From contig JAJCYO010000055.1 in NCBI GenBank assembly GCA_029262875.1, forward strand, positions 1 to 64,000: 64,000 bases of DNA, in the 5' to 3' direction. The position numbers and the translations under genes were made by a program. This stretch comes from Flavobacteriales bacterium (GTDB lineage Bacteria; Bacteroidota; Bacteroidia; Flavobacteriales_E; Vicingaceae). A model generated the notes under the pieces. The model had not been told where the DNA came from and made no database searches. It was given only the letters and a program-made list of their open reading frames with translations. Shown one piece after another: positions 27,336-37,351 of the stretch. The stretch's first letter is position 1; each line of letters begins with the position of its first letter.

Positions 27336-28459
27336 TAAACGTAAAATAAATCTGACGTAATTTTATCCGCAATTAAAACTCCTTCACCAGTTAAAATAAT
27401 CCTATTATTTATTTGTTGAAGATAAGAAGAATTTAAATATGGTTTTAATTCTTGCTTAAAATGCTGGTTTATTTTTTTACTAAAATTAGTTTCAATGTAA
27501 TCTTTTTCAATCCCCCAAATGGTTCTTAATCGAGTAAGGACATATTCATTAAAAGCCATTTTTTCATCTATTATCTCTTCTTCAAAATAAATTTCACCCT
27601 CATTTATAGCCTTAATGTATTTAATGTTATTCGACACATTCCATAAACGTTTATTGTCAATATAAGAATGAGCCGAAGGACCTACTCCAAGGTACTCTTT
27701 TCCTTTCCAGTAATTACTGTTGTGTTGGGAATAAAATCCTTCTTTTCCAAAGTTAGACACCTCATATTGTGTTAATCCAAACGCTGCTGTTTTTTGAACC
27801 AGCGTTTTAAATTGAGCAATTGTCTTTTCATCCGAAAGAGGCGGTATTTGACCCATTTTAATTTGATGATCAAGTGTTGTTTTTTGTTCAACTGTTAAAC
27901 TATAGGCCGAAAGGTGCGGCACATCAAAGTCTTTTACTTTATGCAAGTTAGTTAACCACGTCTCCTCTGTAGATATAGGGGAGCCGTAAATTAAATCAAT
28001 GGTGATGTTTTCAAAACCAGCGTCTTGGCTTTTTTTAATGCTAAATTCTGCCTCTTTAGCATCGTGCGCTCTATTAAAAAACTTAAGCTCATCGTCATTA
28101 AAGGATTGCGTGCCAATACTTAAGCGGTTGACTCCAGTATTCTTTAAAGACTTTAGCTTTTCTTGTGATAAATCATCTGGATTACATTCTAATGTAAACT
28201 CCAGTGTATCGGCAATAGAATAGTTTTTATGCAGTGCATCCGTAATGAGATTGAGCTCATTATCACTTAATATAGAAGGGGTCCCTCCTCCAAAATAAAC
28301 CGTATCAATTTGACTTGAAAAAAGACTCTTTCTGCCCTCAATTTCTTTCACGAGAGCTTGAACTAAGTCTGTTTTATATTTTAAAGAAGTGGAAAAATGG
28401 AAATCACAATAACTACAACTTTGCTTACAAAAAGGAATATGAACATAAATTCCTGCCAA
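27335..28459 (-). CDS. hemW: Radical SAM heme chaperone HemW
   Basis: A 374-residue radical SAM protein that carries heme and helps its insertion into target proteins; it is often mis-annotated as coproporphyrinogen III oxidase. The N-terminus MAGIYVHIPFCKQSCSYCDFHF holds the CxxxCxxC cluster (C12, C16, C19). VYFGGGTPSIL, TLECNPDDL, RLSIGTQSF and GLTQYEVSNF are HemW signatures. The C-terminal winged helix recalls HemN/HemW. It lies in an operon with an upstream histidine kinase (5-base gap) and the downstream cyclase gene (1-base overlap). Confidence 0.93.
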   Translation of the reverse strand: MAGIYVHIPFCKQSCSYCDFHFSTSLKYKTDLVQALVKEIEGRKSLFSSQIDTVYFGGGTPSILSDNELNLITDALHKNYSIADTLEFTLECNPDDLSQEKLKSLKNTGVNRLSIGTQSFNDDELKFFNRAHDAKEAEFSIKKSQDAGFENITIDLIYGSPISTEETWLTNLHKVKDFDVPHLSAYSLTVEQKTTLDHQIKMGQIPPLSDEKTIAQFKTLVQKTAAFGLTQYEVSNFGKEGFYSQHNSNYWKGKEYLGVGPSAHSYIDNKRLWNVSNNIKYIKAINEGEIYFEEEIIDEKMAFNEYVLTRLRTIWGIEKDYIETNFSKKINQHFKQELKPYLNSSYLQQINNRIILTGEGVLIADKITSDLFYV

Positions 28460-28464
28460 CGCAT

Positions 28465-29991
28465 TTATTTGTTTAGCACAATTCTAAATGTTGTTCCTGT
28501 TGCGTCAGATTGTTTTACGAATATTTTTCCTGCATGGTAATTTTCAATGATTCGTTTTACCAAGGATAACCCTAAGCCCCAACCTCTCTGCTTGGTTGTA
28601 AAGCCAGGTTCAAAAATTGTTTTTTGTTTAGCTCTAGGTATTCCTGTTCCTGTATCCGTAATATCTATGTAAACAAATTGTGTTTGATCAGTAATGTAAA
28701 TGTCAATATTTCCTTCTCCCTTCATCGCATCTACAGCATTCTTAATCACATTTTCAAGTACCCAACTAAACAAAGAAGGATTTAGTTTTGCCAATATTTC
28801 AGCATTGTTCTGTGTCGTAAAAGTGATGTTTACTTTCTTAGAAATTCTTACTCTTAAATACGCAAGCGTGTTATTAATGACTTCATTTAAGGTTTCTTGT
28901 TCAAGTTTTGGAACAGAGCCTATTTTAGAAAATCTTTCTGTTATTGTTTCCAGCCTAGTAATATCTTTTGACAGCTCATTAATTGTGTTGTCATCAACAA
29001 CATCTTTTAATTTCAGGTATTCTACCCAAGCAATCAATGAGGAAAGGGGTGTTCCTAATTGGTGAGCAGTTTCTTTGGCCATTCCTACCCAAACCTGGTT
29101 TTGTTCAACTTTACGAGAAGTACTAAACAGGTAGTAAGAAATCAATAAAAACAATGCTATTATTAATATTTGGAAGTAAGGGTAATACTTCAGCTGTTGT
29201 AATAACTTAGAGTCTTTGTAGAAAATGTAATTACGAGTTTGGTTATTAATTGTAATGCCTATAGGTTCGTTTTGCTCTCTCATATCAGCAATAGTCGCCT
29301 CTAAGAAATCTTGTCCTATTCCTGTTTTTCCGCCTTCCAAATTTCCATATTCAATAATATTAATTTGTGTACTATCGGTATAAATTACTGGAACAGAAGC
29401 AGAGTTAATTACTATTTCAGAAATAAACGATTGAATTAAATCATCCAATACTGTTTTAAGTTCTGAGAATATCTTAGAGTCCTTGTAGTAAAGTTTCTGC
29501 TTAATCGTATAACCAGGTATGTGATAAGTTAAGTCAATGGGTTCATTATTGCTGTTTTTCATTAAAGTCAACTGATCCGCTAAAAATTGAGAAGTATCTT
29601 CTCCTTCTTTAATGTCAAAGTTTCTCCAATTGGCAATGTTTTCTTCATCATCCACAACCATAACAGGGATCGTTGTATTTCTTTCAAGAATATTAAGGTA
29701 AAAAGTTAAATCGCTCCTATTATTTGATGTCGCTATTCTTTTATTTGCTTCGGCCCAAAGCTCTATTTTATTTCGTTCTTCATCAGAAATCTTTTGAAAT
29801 AACTCTCCTGTATAACTTACTAAAGAGGCTTTGTTTTGAATGGCTTCAGCCCATAGCTGGACTTTTTTACGCTCTTCTGTTTCAATTTTTTTAACTAAAA
29901 TATTAGTATACCACAATGAAGCAACAATAATTAAAATTGCCGCTCCTGCCAAAAGCAGTTTCCATCGTTGTTTTTTAGAGTAAATATTCAA
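28465..29991 (-). CDS. Orphan membrane sensor histidine kinase with duplicated sensor module
   Basis: A 508-residue kinase. TM1 is near residues 11-30, TM2 near 271-289, with a periplasmic sensor between them. The sensor appears internally duplicated: EERKKVQLWAEA/EERNKIELWAEA, and later VDDEENIANWRNFD...YYKDSKIFSELK versus YTDSTQINIIEYGN...FYKDSKLLQQLK. The cytoplasmic part has the phospho-acceptor in GMAKETAHQLGTPLSSLI (H310), N-box ENVIKNAVDAM, DTGTGI and GWGLGLSLVKRI. No response regulator is adjacent: HemW follows 5 bases downstream. Its partner must be encoded elsewhere. Confidence 0.88.
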   Translation of the reverse strand: MNIYSKKQRWKLLLAGAAILIIVASLWYTNILVKKIETEERKKVQLWAEAIQNKASLVSYTGELFQKISDEERNKIELWAEANKRIATSNNRSDLTFYLNILERNTTIPVMVVDDEENIANWRNFDIKEGEDTSQFLADQLTLMKNSNNEPIDLTYHIPGYTIKQKLYYKDSKIFSELKTVLDDLIQSFISEIVINSASVPVIYTDSTQINIIEYGNLEGGKTGIGQDFLEATIADMREQNEPIGITINNQTRNYIFYKDSKLLQQLKYYPYFQILIIALFLLISYYLFSTSRKVEQNQVWVGMAKETAHQLGTPLSSLIAWVEYLKLKDVVDDNTINELSKDITRLETITERFSKIGSVPKLEQETLNEVINNTLAYLRVRISKKVNITFTTQNNAEILAKLNPSLFSWVLENVIKNAVDAMKGEGNIDIYITDQTQFVYIDITDTGTGIPRAKQKTIFEPGFTTKQRGWGLGLSLVKRIIENYHAGKIFVKQSDATGTTFRIVLNK

Positions 29992-30088
29992 GTTAGGACT
30001 CTTGTTTAAGCTGTGCTGTTTAAAGACGCCCGAAAATAGGAAATAGTTGTAAATATGACTAAAGAATGCGTCAATTATTTCTTAAATA

Positions 30089-30865
30089 CTAATATTTGAG
30101 GACCTTATAGCTTCTTTTTCCGGCAGTAGAGTTAATTATTAAGAAATATGTTCCTTGGTTTAGTCCCAAAGTCGATATTATTAGTTGATTAGGTGAAATA
30201 ACGTCAAAAGAAACATTTTGTCGTTTTCCAACAATGTCAATTAATCTTATTTCTTTTGTTTGAAATGCCTTAGCGTCCATTTCAATAAACAATTTATCCA
30301 TTACTGGGTTCGGATATATTTTGATTGATTGTCTTTCTACTACAGCTACTCCTGTTGGAAGCATTCCAACAACCTCAAACGAATCTACTGCTGTGCAGCC
30401 ATTACTATCAGATACTGTTACGACATAAGTAATCGGTACTGTATCAGCTATAACACAATCTCCTAAGCTGCAATTAATTAAATTAGGTGTCCACGAAACT
30501 GAATAAGGAGGTATTCCGCCAACAATAGTTGGTGAAATTATTGGTAAACTATCCCCAAAAAATACATTGGTATCTGATATCGTTGAAACAATCAACTGAG
30601 GAGGTTCAGCTACAAAATACCCTAAAACACTAAGCAATTGCCCCGTGCTATCCCAAACCGTTACTTCATGAATTCCTGTACAAAGTCCAGTTGCAACCTG
30701 TGTGGTTTGTCCTGTTGGTGACCATAAAAAAGTATAGGGAGGTAGCCCTCCAAAAGGTTGTGTTTGAACAGTCCCGTCACAAGCTCCAAAACATGAAACA
30801 TCAACCGCCTGTGAAAAGGAGGAAAGTGGGAAAAAAAGAATTAATATATAAATATATGTCTTCAC
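30089..30865 (-). CDS. T9SS type A sorting domain protein with SprB-type repeat
   Basis: A 258-residue secreted protein with a signal peptide (MKTYIYILILFFPLSSFSQ) and a GTG start. After it comes a SprB-like repeat (VSCFGACDGTVQTQPFGGLPPYTFLWSPTG), as in adhesins for gliding motility, then a second Ig/PKD-like module (GGIPPYSVSWTPN). It ends with a T9SS sorting tail (IYPNPVMDKLFIEMD, GTYFLIINSTAGKRSYKVLKY). At this length it is much shorter than SprB. A TACCTTTG box lies upstream. The next gene upstream is also T9SS-secreted. Confidence 0.82.
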   Translation of the reverse strand: MKTYIYILILFFPLSSFSQAVDVSCFGACDGTVQTQPFGGLPPYTFLWSPTGQTTQVATGLCTGIHEVTVWDSTGQLLSVLGYFVAEPPQLIVSTISDTNVFFGDSLPIISPTIVGGIPPYSVSWTPNLINCSLGDCVIADTVPITYVVTVSDSNGCTAVDSFEVVGMLPTGVAVVERQSIKIYPNPVMDKLFIEMDAKAFQTKEIRLIDIVGKRQNVSFDVISPNQLIISTLGLNQGTYFLIINSTAGKRSYKVLKY

Positions 30866-30881
30866 ATCAGTATAATGTATG

Positions 30882-30889
30882 CAAAGGTA
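30882..30889 (-). promoter_or_regulatory. Putative -7 box (TACCTTTG) of the SprB-repeat gene
   Basis: The minus strand reads TACCTTTG, an exact TAnnTTTG match, 16 bases upstream of the GTG start at 30865. Confidence 0.45.
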
Positions 30890-30947
30890 TTAACCCTAAC
30901 ATCAAAGAAAAGACAAGAAAAAGACAAACCAACGGAAATTGGCTGTC

Positions 30948-32165
30948 CTAATGTTTGAAAATTTTATACGTTTTTTGTTGTGAAGTAGCTGTCACTTTAA
31001 CGAAATAAATCCCATTTTTCATGCCTGACAAGTTTAACTCAAAAGAATTAATGTTTTCATAGTGTTTGGTCAATACCCTTTTCCCGACCACGTCATAAAC
31101 CAAGACTTCAACTGTTTTTTCTTGTTTAGACGATGAGAATTTAAACCTGTTTTGTGTCACAAATCCCTTCCAGTTATTTTCTGAAATAGTTTCTTCAATA
31201 CCCACATTTACCGGAACGTAAGCCTTTATTGCTATTGGTAAATGATCTGACATAATGTATAAAGCATCAATTACATTGGCTGGCGCTGAAGTATTTGTTG
31301 GCGTAGCATTAATGGATTTATTAAAATGATTACCGTCATTCCCTACTGCTGTATAGGAATTAGGAACATAGGTTAATTTGTTTGATCCTGTAAGTAAATC
31401 ATTGGTAAAAAATATAAAGTCAAACCGGTCGTCCATCCCGCCAAAAGCACCACCATCTCCTAAACTTCCAGATCTCGTACTTTGTGTATGAACATTAGCA
31501 TAAAATGAATTGTTATTCCAATTACCGGGAGTAGAAATAGGGTCTAATAAAGACACATTCCCACCATTTAAAATGGTATTGTGTGCCGCTTCAGCACTTG
31601 TATATAAATTAAAATCTCCTCCTAATATTACATTTTCAATATTTGTTCTGGAGTCCATATAGTTTTTAAGTGTAACTGCTTCTTGGTTTCGTTGTTGTTC
31701 ATTAGCCGCACCAGTACTTGCTTTTAAGTGAGCCATATAACAATAAATAAACACGGTGTCTGATGCAGCAGTCATTCCTGGAGCGTTATAATACAGAACA
31801 TATTCGCTTATGTTTCTAAGTGTTGTCGCTATTTCAAACTGGCTATACAATACCAATTTATCCGAATTGTAATACAACATGTTATCCGTATCAGGACCAT
31901 TAAAATAAGTTGCCTTTTGGTAATAAGTAACACCATCAACATTTAACGCATCGTTTAAAATGGTTGTAGCTCCTGTAGAGGATGTCAGTTCCGTGATCAT
32001 AAAAATATCCGGTTGAACATATTGAATAATCGGTTTTAGAGTGTCTGCCTTAGTTGAATTAGAAAGCGGGTAGTTTAAAATATTATAGGATAAAACCGTT
32101 AATGTGTCTTGTGATTTAACAAGGGTTCCTAAGAGGATGAAAAGTGTAAATAGAATGTGTTTCAT
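30948..32165 (-). CDS. Secreted endonuclease/exonuclease/phosphatase family protein with T9SS sorting tail
   Basis: A 405-residue protein with signal peptide MKHILFTLFILLGTLVKSQ. The EEP-fold domain spans about residues 20-315 and shows the catalytic set: N in VLSYNILNYPL, E in MITELTSSTG, HLKAS, GGDFNLY and the terminal MSDHLPI. A T9SS type A tail follows (LVYDVVGKRVLTKHYEN, NGIYFVKVTATSQ, TYKIFKH), so it should be delivered to the cell surface or released. EEP enzymes cleave phosphodiester bonds, in DNA or RNA most often but also in sphingolipids and inositides. It starts 7 bases after the other EEP gene, which is upstream in the same operon. Confidence 0.88.
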   Translation of the reverse strand: MKHILFTLFILLGTLVKSQDTLTVLSYNILNYPLSNSTKADTLKPIIQYVQPDIFMITELTSSTGATTILNDALNVDGVTYYQKATYFNGPDTDNMLYYNSDKLVLYSQFEIATTLRNISEYVLYYNAPGMTAASDTVFIYCYMAHLKASTGAANEQQRNQEAVTLKNYMDSRTNIENVILGGDFNLYTSAEAAHNTILNGGNVSLLDPISTPGNWNNNSFYANVHTQSTRSGSLGDGGAFGGMDDRFDFIFFTNDLLTGSNKLTYVPNSYTAVGNDGNHFNKSINATPTNTSAPANVIDALYIMSDHLPIAIKAYVPVNVGIEETISENNWKGFVTQNRFKFSSSKQEKTVEVLVYDVVGKRVLTKHYENINSFELNLSGMKNGIYFVKVTATSQQKTYKIFKH

Positions 32166-32172
32166 GAGTAGA

Positions 32173-33231
32173 TTATTTATTTTTCTGTTCCTTAATTAAA
32201 AACAAATATACAGGAAAATGATCGCTGTACCCTCCAGTATAGGCTCCTCCAGCATATGTGCGATGTGGATAACCTTTATATTTTCCAGTAGATTGTATTA
32301 AATAGGCCTTGCTAAAGATTTTTGCCTTGTAATATTTGTAAGACGAATAATCCTCTCCCATTAATGACGGTGTTACTAAGATTTGGTCAAACAAATTCCA
32401 GGCATCTCTATAGGCCAATGTTCCTATTCCTTTCTTAAAATAACCTTCCCATGGATTAAACAGGTCATCGGCTTTAAGCTCATCTTTTTTGCCTACTCCT
32501 TTCAAGTGTTTTTTTATACTTGAATCTGTTGGATCGTCATTTAAATCTCCCATGTACAATATTTTAGCCTTTGGATCAATTGCTTGTAAAGAATCAATAA
32601 TTATTTTTCCTAAATCAGCAGCAGATGCTCTTTTTGGCCGACTACGTTTTTCTCCACCACTTCGAGAAGGCCAATGTGTAACAATTACATGAATTTTTTC
32701 GCCATTTAATAAACCACTTACCAACAATTGGTCTCTTGTATAAAAGGTAGTGTCAATGCTTCTTAACGAAATACTCTTACTCGATGTTACTTCGAAATAT
32801 TTAGGATTATATAATAACCCAACGTCAATTCCTCTTTTGTCTGGAGAGTCATAATGCACAATTTTATATTCTCTACTTTTCAGTTTTTCAGTTTTAACCA
32901 AATCCTCTAAAACAGATCTATTTTCGATTTCAGAAACCCCTAAAATAGCTACTCCATCAGGCGTTACTTCAACACCTAAATCAGCAATGACTTTAGACAT
33001 GTTTTCTAATTTTTCCATATATCTTTCTGAAGTCCACCCCTTTTTTCCTTTAGGAGTAAAATCATCTTGCAAAATTTTATTCGTATCGGAATCAATAAGC
33101 GTGTCAAAGAGGTTTTCTAAATTGTAAAACCCCACTCCTGCAACCTGGTACTCCTTTTTATCCTCTTGAGAAAATATAGGGTTAACAGTAAAGAAAAAGA
33201 GTATTAAGTATAAAAGTAAGCCTTGTTTCAT
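32173..33231 (-). CDS. Secreted endonuclease/exonuclease/phosphatase family protein
   Basis: A 352-residue protein starting at ATG 33231 (MKQGLLLYLILFFFTVNPIFSQ), which forms the signal peptide; the track uses an upstream TTG. The EEP catalytic motifs are all visible: GFYNLENLFDT, LGVSEIENRS, THWPSRSGGE, MGDLNDDPTD and YSDHFPV. There is no T9SS tail, so the mature protein is probably periplasmic. It is the first gene of a two-gene operon with the T9SS-tailed EEP protein. It lies divergent to a TonB receptor operon, with which it probably forms a substrate-capture and hydrolysis system. Confidence 0.88.
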   Translation of the reverse strand: MKQGLLLYLILFFFTVNPIFSQEDKKEYQVAGVGFYNLENLFDTLIDSDTNKILQDDFTPKGKKGWTSERYMEKLENMSKVIADLGVEVTPDGVAILGVSEIENRSVLEDLVKTEKLKSREYKIVHYDSPDKRGIDVGLLYNPKYFEVTSSKSISLRSIDTTFYTRDQLLVSGLLNGEKIHVIVTHWPSRSGGEKRSRPKRASAADLGKIIIDSLQAIDPKAKILYMGDLNDDPTDSSIKKHLKGVGKKDELKADDLFNPWEGYFKKGIGTLAYRDAWNLFDQILVTPSLMGEDYSSYKYYKAKIFSKAYLIQSTGKYKGYPHRTYAGGAYTGGYSDHFPVYLFLIKEQKNK

Positions 33232-33476
33232 AAGTGTATTTTTTTGCAAAGTAAGTAAATAAAATTCTATGTGTTTTTTATTAGGGATGCCTAAAGTTCT
33301 TTTTAATATTAATTTTTTATTAACAATTTAATGGTTTTAAGGGTTTTATGAATTATTAAGTTTAATTTTGAATCGTTATTAAATTATTTGCATTAATAAC
33401 AAAAAGTGATTATCCTATGAAGCAACCAAAGTAAGACTTCAAACCGCTTTATTCTTATACTTTTTTTTTAATACTA

Positions 33477-36014
33477 ATGAGAATAATAAACATAATAGCT
33501 GTTGCATTAATTTTTATGACTGTTGCTGTAAAAGCTCAAACAGATTCTTCTGCAACAAACAATGGTGATAGTACACTAAATACAAAAATTGTTCCACCAT
33601 TTACAACATCCTTAGATGCCCTTGAAGATGATTCAGAAGCCCCTCAAGATGTTTCTGGTTTATTACAATCTTCAAAAGATGTATTTTCAAATATTGCTGG
33701 ATTTAATTTTGGTGCGGCACGTTACCGTGTTAGGGGTTATGATTCTGAAAACTTTACGGTAAGTATGAATGGCTTAACTTTAAACAATCCGGAAGGAGGT
33801 AGAGCAATATGGGCTTTTTGGGGTGGGTTAAATGACATTACCCGTTACCAAGAATCTAAATCTGGAATTAGTGCGTCATCATACAATTTTGGAGGAATAG
33901 GTGGTTACTCAAATATTAATGCAAGGGCAACAGCTGTAAGAAAAGGAACAAAAATATCTTATGCTTATTCTAATAGATCTTACAACCACAGGGCCATGGT
34001 TACTCACTCTACCGGAATGATGGAAAATGGACTGGCCATAGCAATATCTGCCTCCAAAAGATCATCTGGAGAGGGTTATGTTGAAGGTACTTATTACAAT
34101 GGTGCAAGCTACTTCTTGTCCATTGAAAAGAAATTAAACGACAAACATAGCTTAGGTATTGTTGGATATGGTGCTCCAACAGTTCAGGGAAAAAGAAGTA
34201 TTTCAACTCAAGAAACCTATGACCTAACAGGAAATAATTATTACAACTCCTATTGGGGTTATCAAAATGGTGAAAAAAGAAACTCTAGAATTCGAACCAA
34301 CCATAAACCAAGAATAATGTTAAATCATTATTTTAAAATGAATGACAAAACAACCCTCAATTCATCACTATACTATTCGTTTGGTAAGGGTGGTAATACC
34401 CGTTTAAATTGGTACAGTGCTGCAGACCCGCGTCCTGATTATTACAGAAACTTACCAAGTTTTTATGGTAATCCTGGTGACGAAGCGATGTTTGATGAGT
34501 TAACTGCTTTGTGGCAGGGAAATGATCCAACAACTACACAATTAGATTTTGACCAAATGTATTTTGCCAATAGCAAAAACCTTTTTACACAAACCAATGC
34601 AGATGGTATTACGGGGAACAATGTAACAGGAAATAGAGCTAAATACATTATTGAAGAAGCCAGGAAAGATATTTCTCATTACGGTTTTAACACCGTAGTT
34701 AGTCATAAAAAAAGTGATAAAATGATGTTGACTGGTGGGTTGACAGTCAGTAAATATAAAAGTGAAAACTTTAAAGTAGTTAACGATTTACTTGGGGCTG
34801 ATTTTTGGGTTGATGTAGATCAATTTGCTGAAAGAGATTTTGCCGATGAATTAGTTGCTCAGAGTGATGTCAATAATCCCAACCGAATTGTCAAAGAAGG
34901 TGATCGTTTTGGATACGACTATGACATAAACATTGACACATACAGTGGGTTTGGTCAAGTTGAAGGAACAACAACTAAAATAGATTGGTTTGCTGGATTT
35001 TCAGTAAAGAGTACCACTTTTTGGAGAACAGGGAATTATCAAAACGGACTATTTCCAGATAACTCTTTAGGGGATTCTGAAAAACAAAGTTTCTTTAACT
35101 ATGGTGTTAAAGCTGGAGGAATATACAAATTAACGGGAAGGCATTTGATTCGATTAAACGGAGCATATTTAACAAGAGCGCCTTTCTCAAGAACGGCATT
35201 TGTTTCACCAAGAACAAGAGACCAAATTGTTCCTGATTTAAAAAGTGAAAAAATTATGTCAGGAGACATCAGTTATATTGTTCGTTATCCAAAAATTAAA
35301 ACACGAGCAACTTTGTTTCACACCACCATTAAAGACAAAACTTGGAGCAGAAGTTTTTACCATGATGATTTAAACACATTTGTAAACTATATGATGACAG
35401 GTGTTGATCAAGTTTTTACAGGTGTTGAGTTTGGTGCGGAGGTTAACATTACATCAACCATTACATTGTCTGCTGCATACGCAACAGGTCAATTCTTATA
35501 TGACTCAAGACCAACAGCAACCATTATTCAAGATAACTCTACAGAGTTATTGGCAGAAAGCAAAACCATCTATTTTAAAAATTATAAAATTGGAGGAATT
35601 CCTCAAACTGCAGGATCGATTGGTATACAATATCGATCTCCTAAGTATTGGTTTACAGGAATTAATTTCAATTACTTTACTGATATCTATTTGGATGCTA
35701 ACCCTGATAGAAGAACAGAAGAGGCTGTTGCAAAATACATCTCTACTGATCCTCAAGTAGATGAAATCATTGACCAAACGAAATTAGATGATGACTACAC
35801 TCTTAATTTCTTTGTAGGTAAATCCTGGAGAATTAAAAATAAATACTATTTAAGACTTAACCTTAATGTAAATAACCTGTTGAATAACACAGATTTTAAA
35901 ACTGGTGGTTTTGAACAGTTGAGATATGATCAAAATGAAATAGGAAAGTTCCCTCCAAAAATTGGTTACATGTATGGAAGAACTTATTTTGCTATGGTTA
36001 GCTTTTCGTTTTAA
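33477..36014 (+). CDS. TonB-dependent receptor
   Basis: An 845-residue outer-membrane receptor. The signal peptide ends near VKAQ. The plug is short (about residues 45-170: GAARYRVRGYDSENFTVSMNG, NPEGGRAIWAFWGGLNDITRYQESKSG). Repeated beta-hairpins follow, ending in YGRTYFAMVSFSF, a typical final strand with terminal Phe. No N-terminal carboxypeptidase-like (SusC-type) domain is seen, so it is a classical TonB receptor rather than SusC. It heads an operon with a DUF5689 lipoprotein and an OB-fold T9SS protein, so the ligand may be a nucleic-acid fragment, a phosphate ester or a metal; this is inference. Confidence 0.9.
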   Translation: MRIINIIAVALIFMTVAVKAQTDSSATNNGDSTLNTKIVPPFTTSLDALEDDSEAPQDVSGLLQSSKDVFSNIAGFNFGAARYRVRGYDSENFTVSMNGLTLNNPEGGRAIWAFWGGLNDITRYQESKSGISASSYNFGGIGGYSNINARATAVRKGTKISYAYSNRSYNHRAMVTHSTGMMENGLAIAISASKRSSGEGYVEGTYYNGASYFLSIEKKLNDKHSLGIVGYGAPTVQGKRSISTQETYDLTGNNYYNSYWGYQNGEKRNSRIRTNHKPRIMLNHYFKMNDKTTLNSSLYYSFGKGGNTRLNWYSAADPRPDYYRNLPSFYGNPGDEAMFDELTALWQGNDPTTTQLDFDQMYFANSKNLFTQTNADGITGNNVTGNRAKYIIEEARKDISHYGFNTVVSHKKSDKMMLTGGLTVSKYKSENFKVVNDLLGADFWVDVDQFAERDFADELVAQSDVNNPNRIVKEGDRFGYDYDINIDTYSGFGQVEGTTTKIDWFAGFSVKSTTFWRTGNYQNGLFPDNSLGDSEKQSFFNYGVKAGGIYKLTGRHLIRLNGAYLTRAPFSRTAFVSPRTRDQIVPDLKSEKIMSGDISYIVRYPKIKTRATLFHTTIKDKTWSRSFYHDDLNTFVNYMMTGVDQVFTGVEFGAEVNITSTITLSAAYATGQFLYDSRPTATIIQDNSTELLAESKTIYFKNYKIGGIPQTAGSIGIQYRSPKYWFTGINFNYFTDIYLDANPDRRTEEAVAKYISTDPQVDEIIDQTKLDDDYTLNFFVGKSWRIKNKYYLRLNLNVNNLLNNTDFKTGGFEQLRYDQNEIGKFPPKIGYMYGRTYFAMVSFSF

Positions 36015-36060
36015 TCGTGTGCACAGAGAGATTATTTAAGATAAATAAAAATTAAACAAA

Positions 36061-37320
36061 ATGATACGAACAAAAACCCTTTTAGGAATCACTTTATTAG
36101 CAACCACTTTACTTTTTACAAGTTGCGAAAAAGAATTTGACTCGCCTCCGATAAAAGAAATCCCTGTTGGTTCGGTTCTTACCGTTGCTGATGTTAAAGC
36201 TATGCTGGTTCCTGGACAAGAAACAGAATTCACAACAGATTTATCCGTTTATGGTGTTGTGACAATAGATGAATCTACTGGAAACCTTTATAAAGAAACA
36301 TATATTCAAGATGCTACGGGTGGATTGTATTTAAGGTTTACGGCTTCAAGTGGTGTTTATATTGGAGATTCTGTTAGAATCAATTTAAATGGAGGTTCCA
36401 TTTTAGAATATACCGATATGCTGCAGATTAATAATTTAGACCCTGATAACAATGTTGTGAAAATTTCGACACAAAAATTCAAACAACCAGAAGTAACTGC
36501 GATGGCAAGCCTTATTGATACAGCTAACAGCTCCTATTATCAAGGGAGGTTAATTCAGTTAAATGATGTAGAGTTTGATTGTGCTGAAACGGGGAAAACA
36601 TTTGCTGATGCGCTTACACAATCTTCTGAAGATAGAATCTTAAATGACACATCTGGTAATTTCGTTATTGTGCGTTCAAGTGGTTTTGCCAATTTTGCGA
36701 GCACTACCTTACCAACAGGAAAAGGTAACTTGATTGCTGTTGTTTCAGAATACCAAGGTACCATGCAACTTATAATTAGGAATCCTGCCGAATTAACATT
36801 GTATGGAACACGATTTAAAATATGTCCTGATATTTACAAATATTTCAGTGATGAAAACATCACTTCAGGAGGGTGGACAACCCAACTGGTTACTGGCTCT
36901 ATTGACTGGACTACGAGCGACCAAGGTCAATCTGGCAACTTCTATGGAGTAATGAGTAACTACATTCCACCAAATGTCGCTGCCGAAACATGGTTAATCT
37001 CCCCATCTTTAAACTTTGGCGCTTCTACTGCTCCTATTTTCGATTTCCGAAATGCATATAACTTTTCTGGGGCTGCGTTAGAAGTATTGGTGTCAACCAA
37101 TTATGATGGAACAAGCACTCCATCAACCGCGACTTGGACTCCTCTTTCTGTAAAATTATCTTCTGGTGGGTTCGGATGGGTAAATGCAAGTGATCTTCCT
37201 AATGGTCCAGTAGATTTAACGCCATATTTAGTTAACAACGTATACATTGCTTTTAAGTATACCGGAACCAATTCAAACGGTAGTACTTGGGAAGTAGACG
37301 ATATAGAAATTACATATTAA
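36061..37320 (+). CDS. DUF5689 lipoprotein with choice-of-anchor J-like C-terminal domain
   Basis: A 419-residue lipoprotein (MIRTKTLLGITLLATTLLFTSC; lipobox LFTSC then EKEFDS). Residues about 35-255 fit DUF5689, an OB-fold-like domain seen in surface lipoproteins (TVADVKAMLVPGQET, YGVVTIDESTGNLYKETYIQDATGGLYLRF). The last about 150 residues (GGWTTQLVTGSIDWT, ETWLISPSLNFG, WEVDDIEITY) look like a jelly-roll choice-of-anchor J/MAM-like domain. It lies 46 bases after the TonB receptor stop, probably as its surface-exposed partner, in the way SusD serves SusC. Confidence 0.85.
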   Translation: MIRTKTLLGITLLATTLLFTSCEKEFDSPPIKEIPVGSVLTVADVKAMLVPGQETEFTTDLSVYGVVTIDESTGNLYKETYIQDATGGLYLRFTASSGVYIGDSVRINLNGGSILEYTDMLQINNLDPDNNVVKISTQKFKQPEVTAMASLIDTANSSYYQGRLIQLNDVEFDCAETGKTFADALTQSSEDRILNDTSGNFVIVRSSGFANFASTTLPTGKGNLIAVVSEYQGTMQLIIRNPAELTLYGTRFKICPDIYKYFSDENITSGGWTTQLVTGSIDWTTSDQGQSGNFYGVMSNYIPPNVAAETWLISPSLNFGASTAPIFDFRNAYNFSGAALEVLVSTNYDGTSTPSTATWTPLSVKLSSGGFGWVNASDLPNGPVDLTPYLVNNVYIAFKYTGTNSNGSTWEVDDIEITY

Positions 37321-37351
37321 AATAATAATTAACGATTAAAACCTCTTACTT

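Noticed and set aside
33250-33476. AT-rich 227-base divergent region as an origin or small RNA
   Set aside because: It has only poly-T/A tracts and near-matches to promoter boxes; no DnaA-box cluster or stable hairpin was noticed. It most likely holds the divergent promoters of the EEP and TonB operons.
35401-35760. 119-aa ORF within the TonB receptor gene
   Set aside because: It is an alternative frame of the receptor; the receptor's beta-barrel sequence is continuous and accounts for this DNA.
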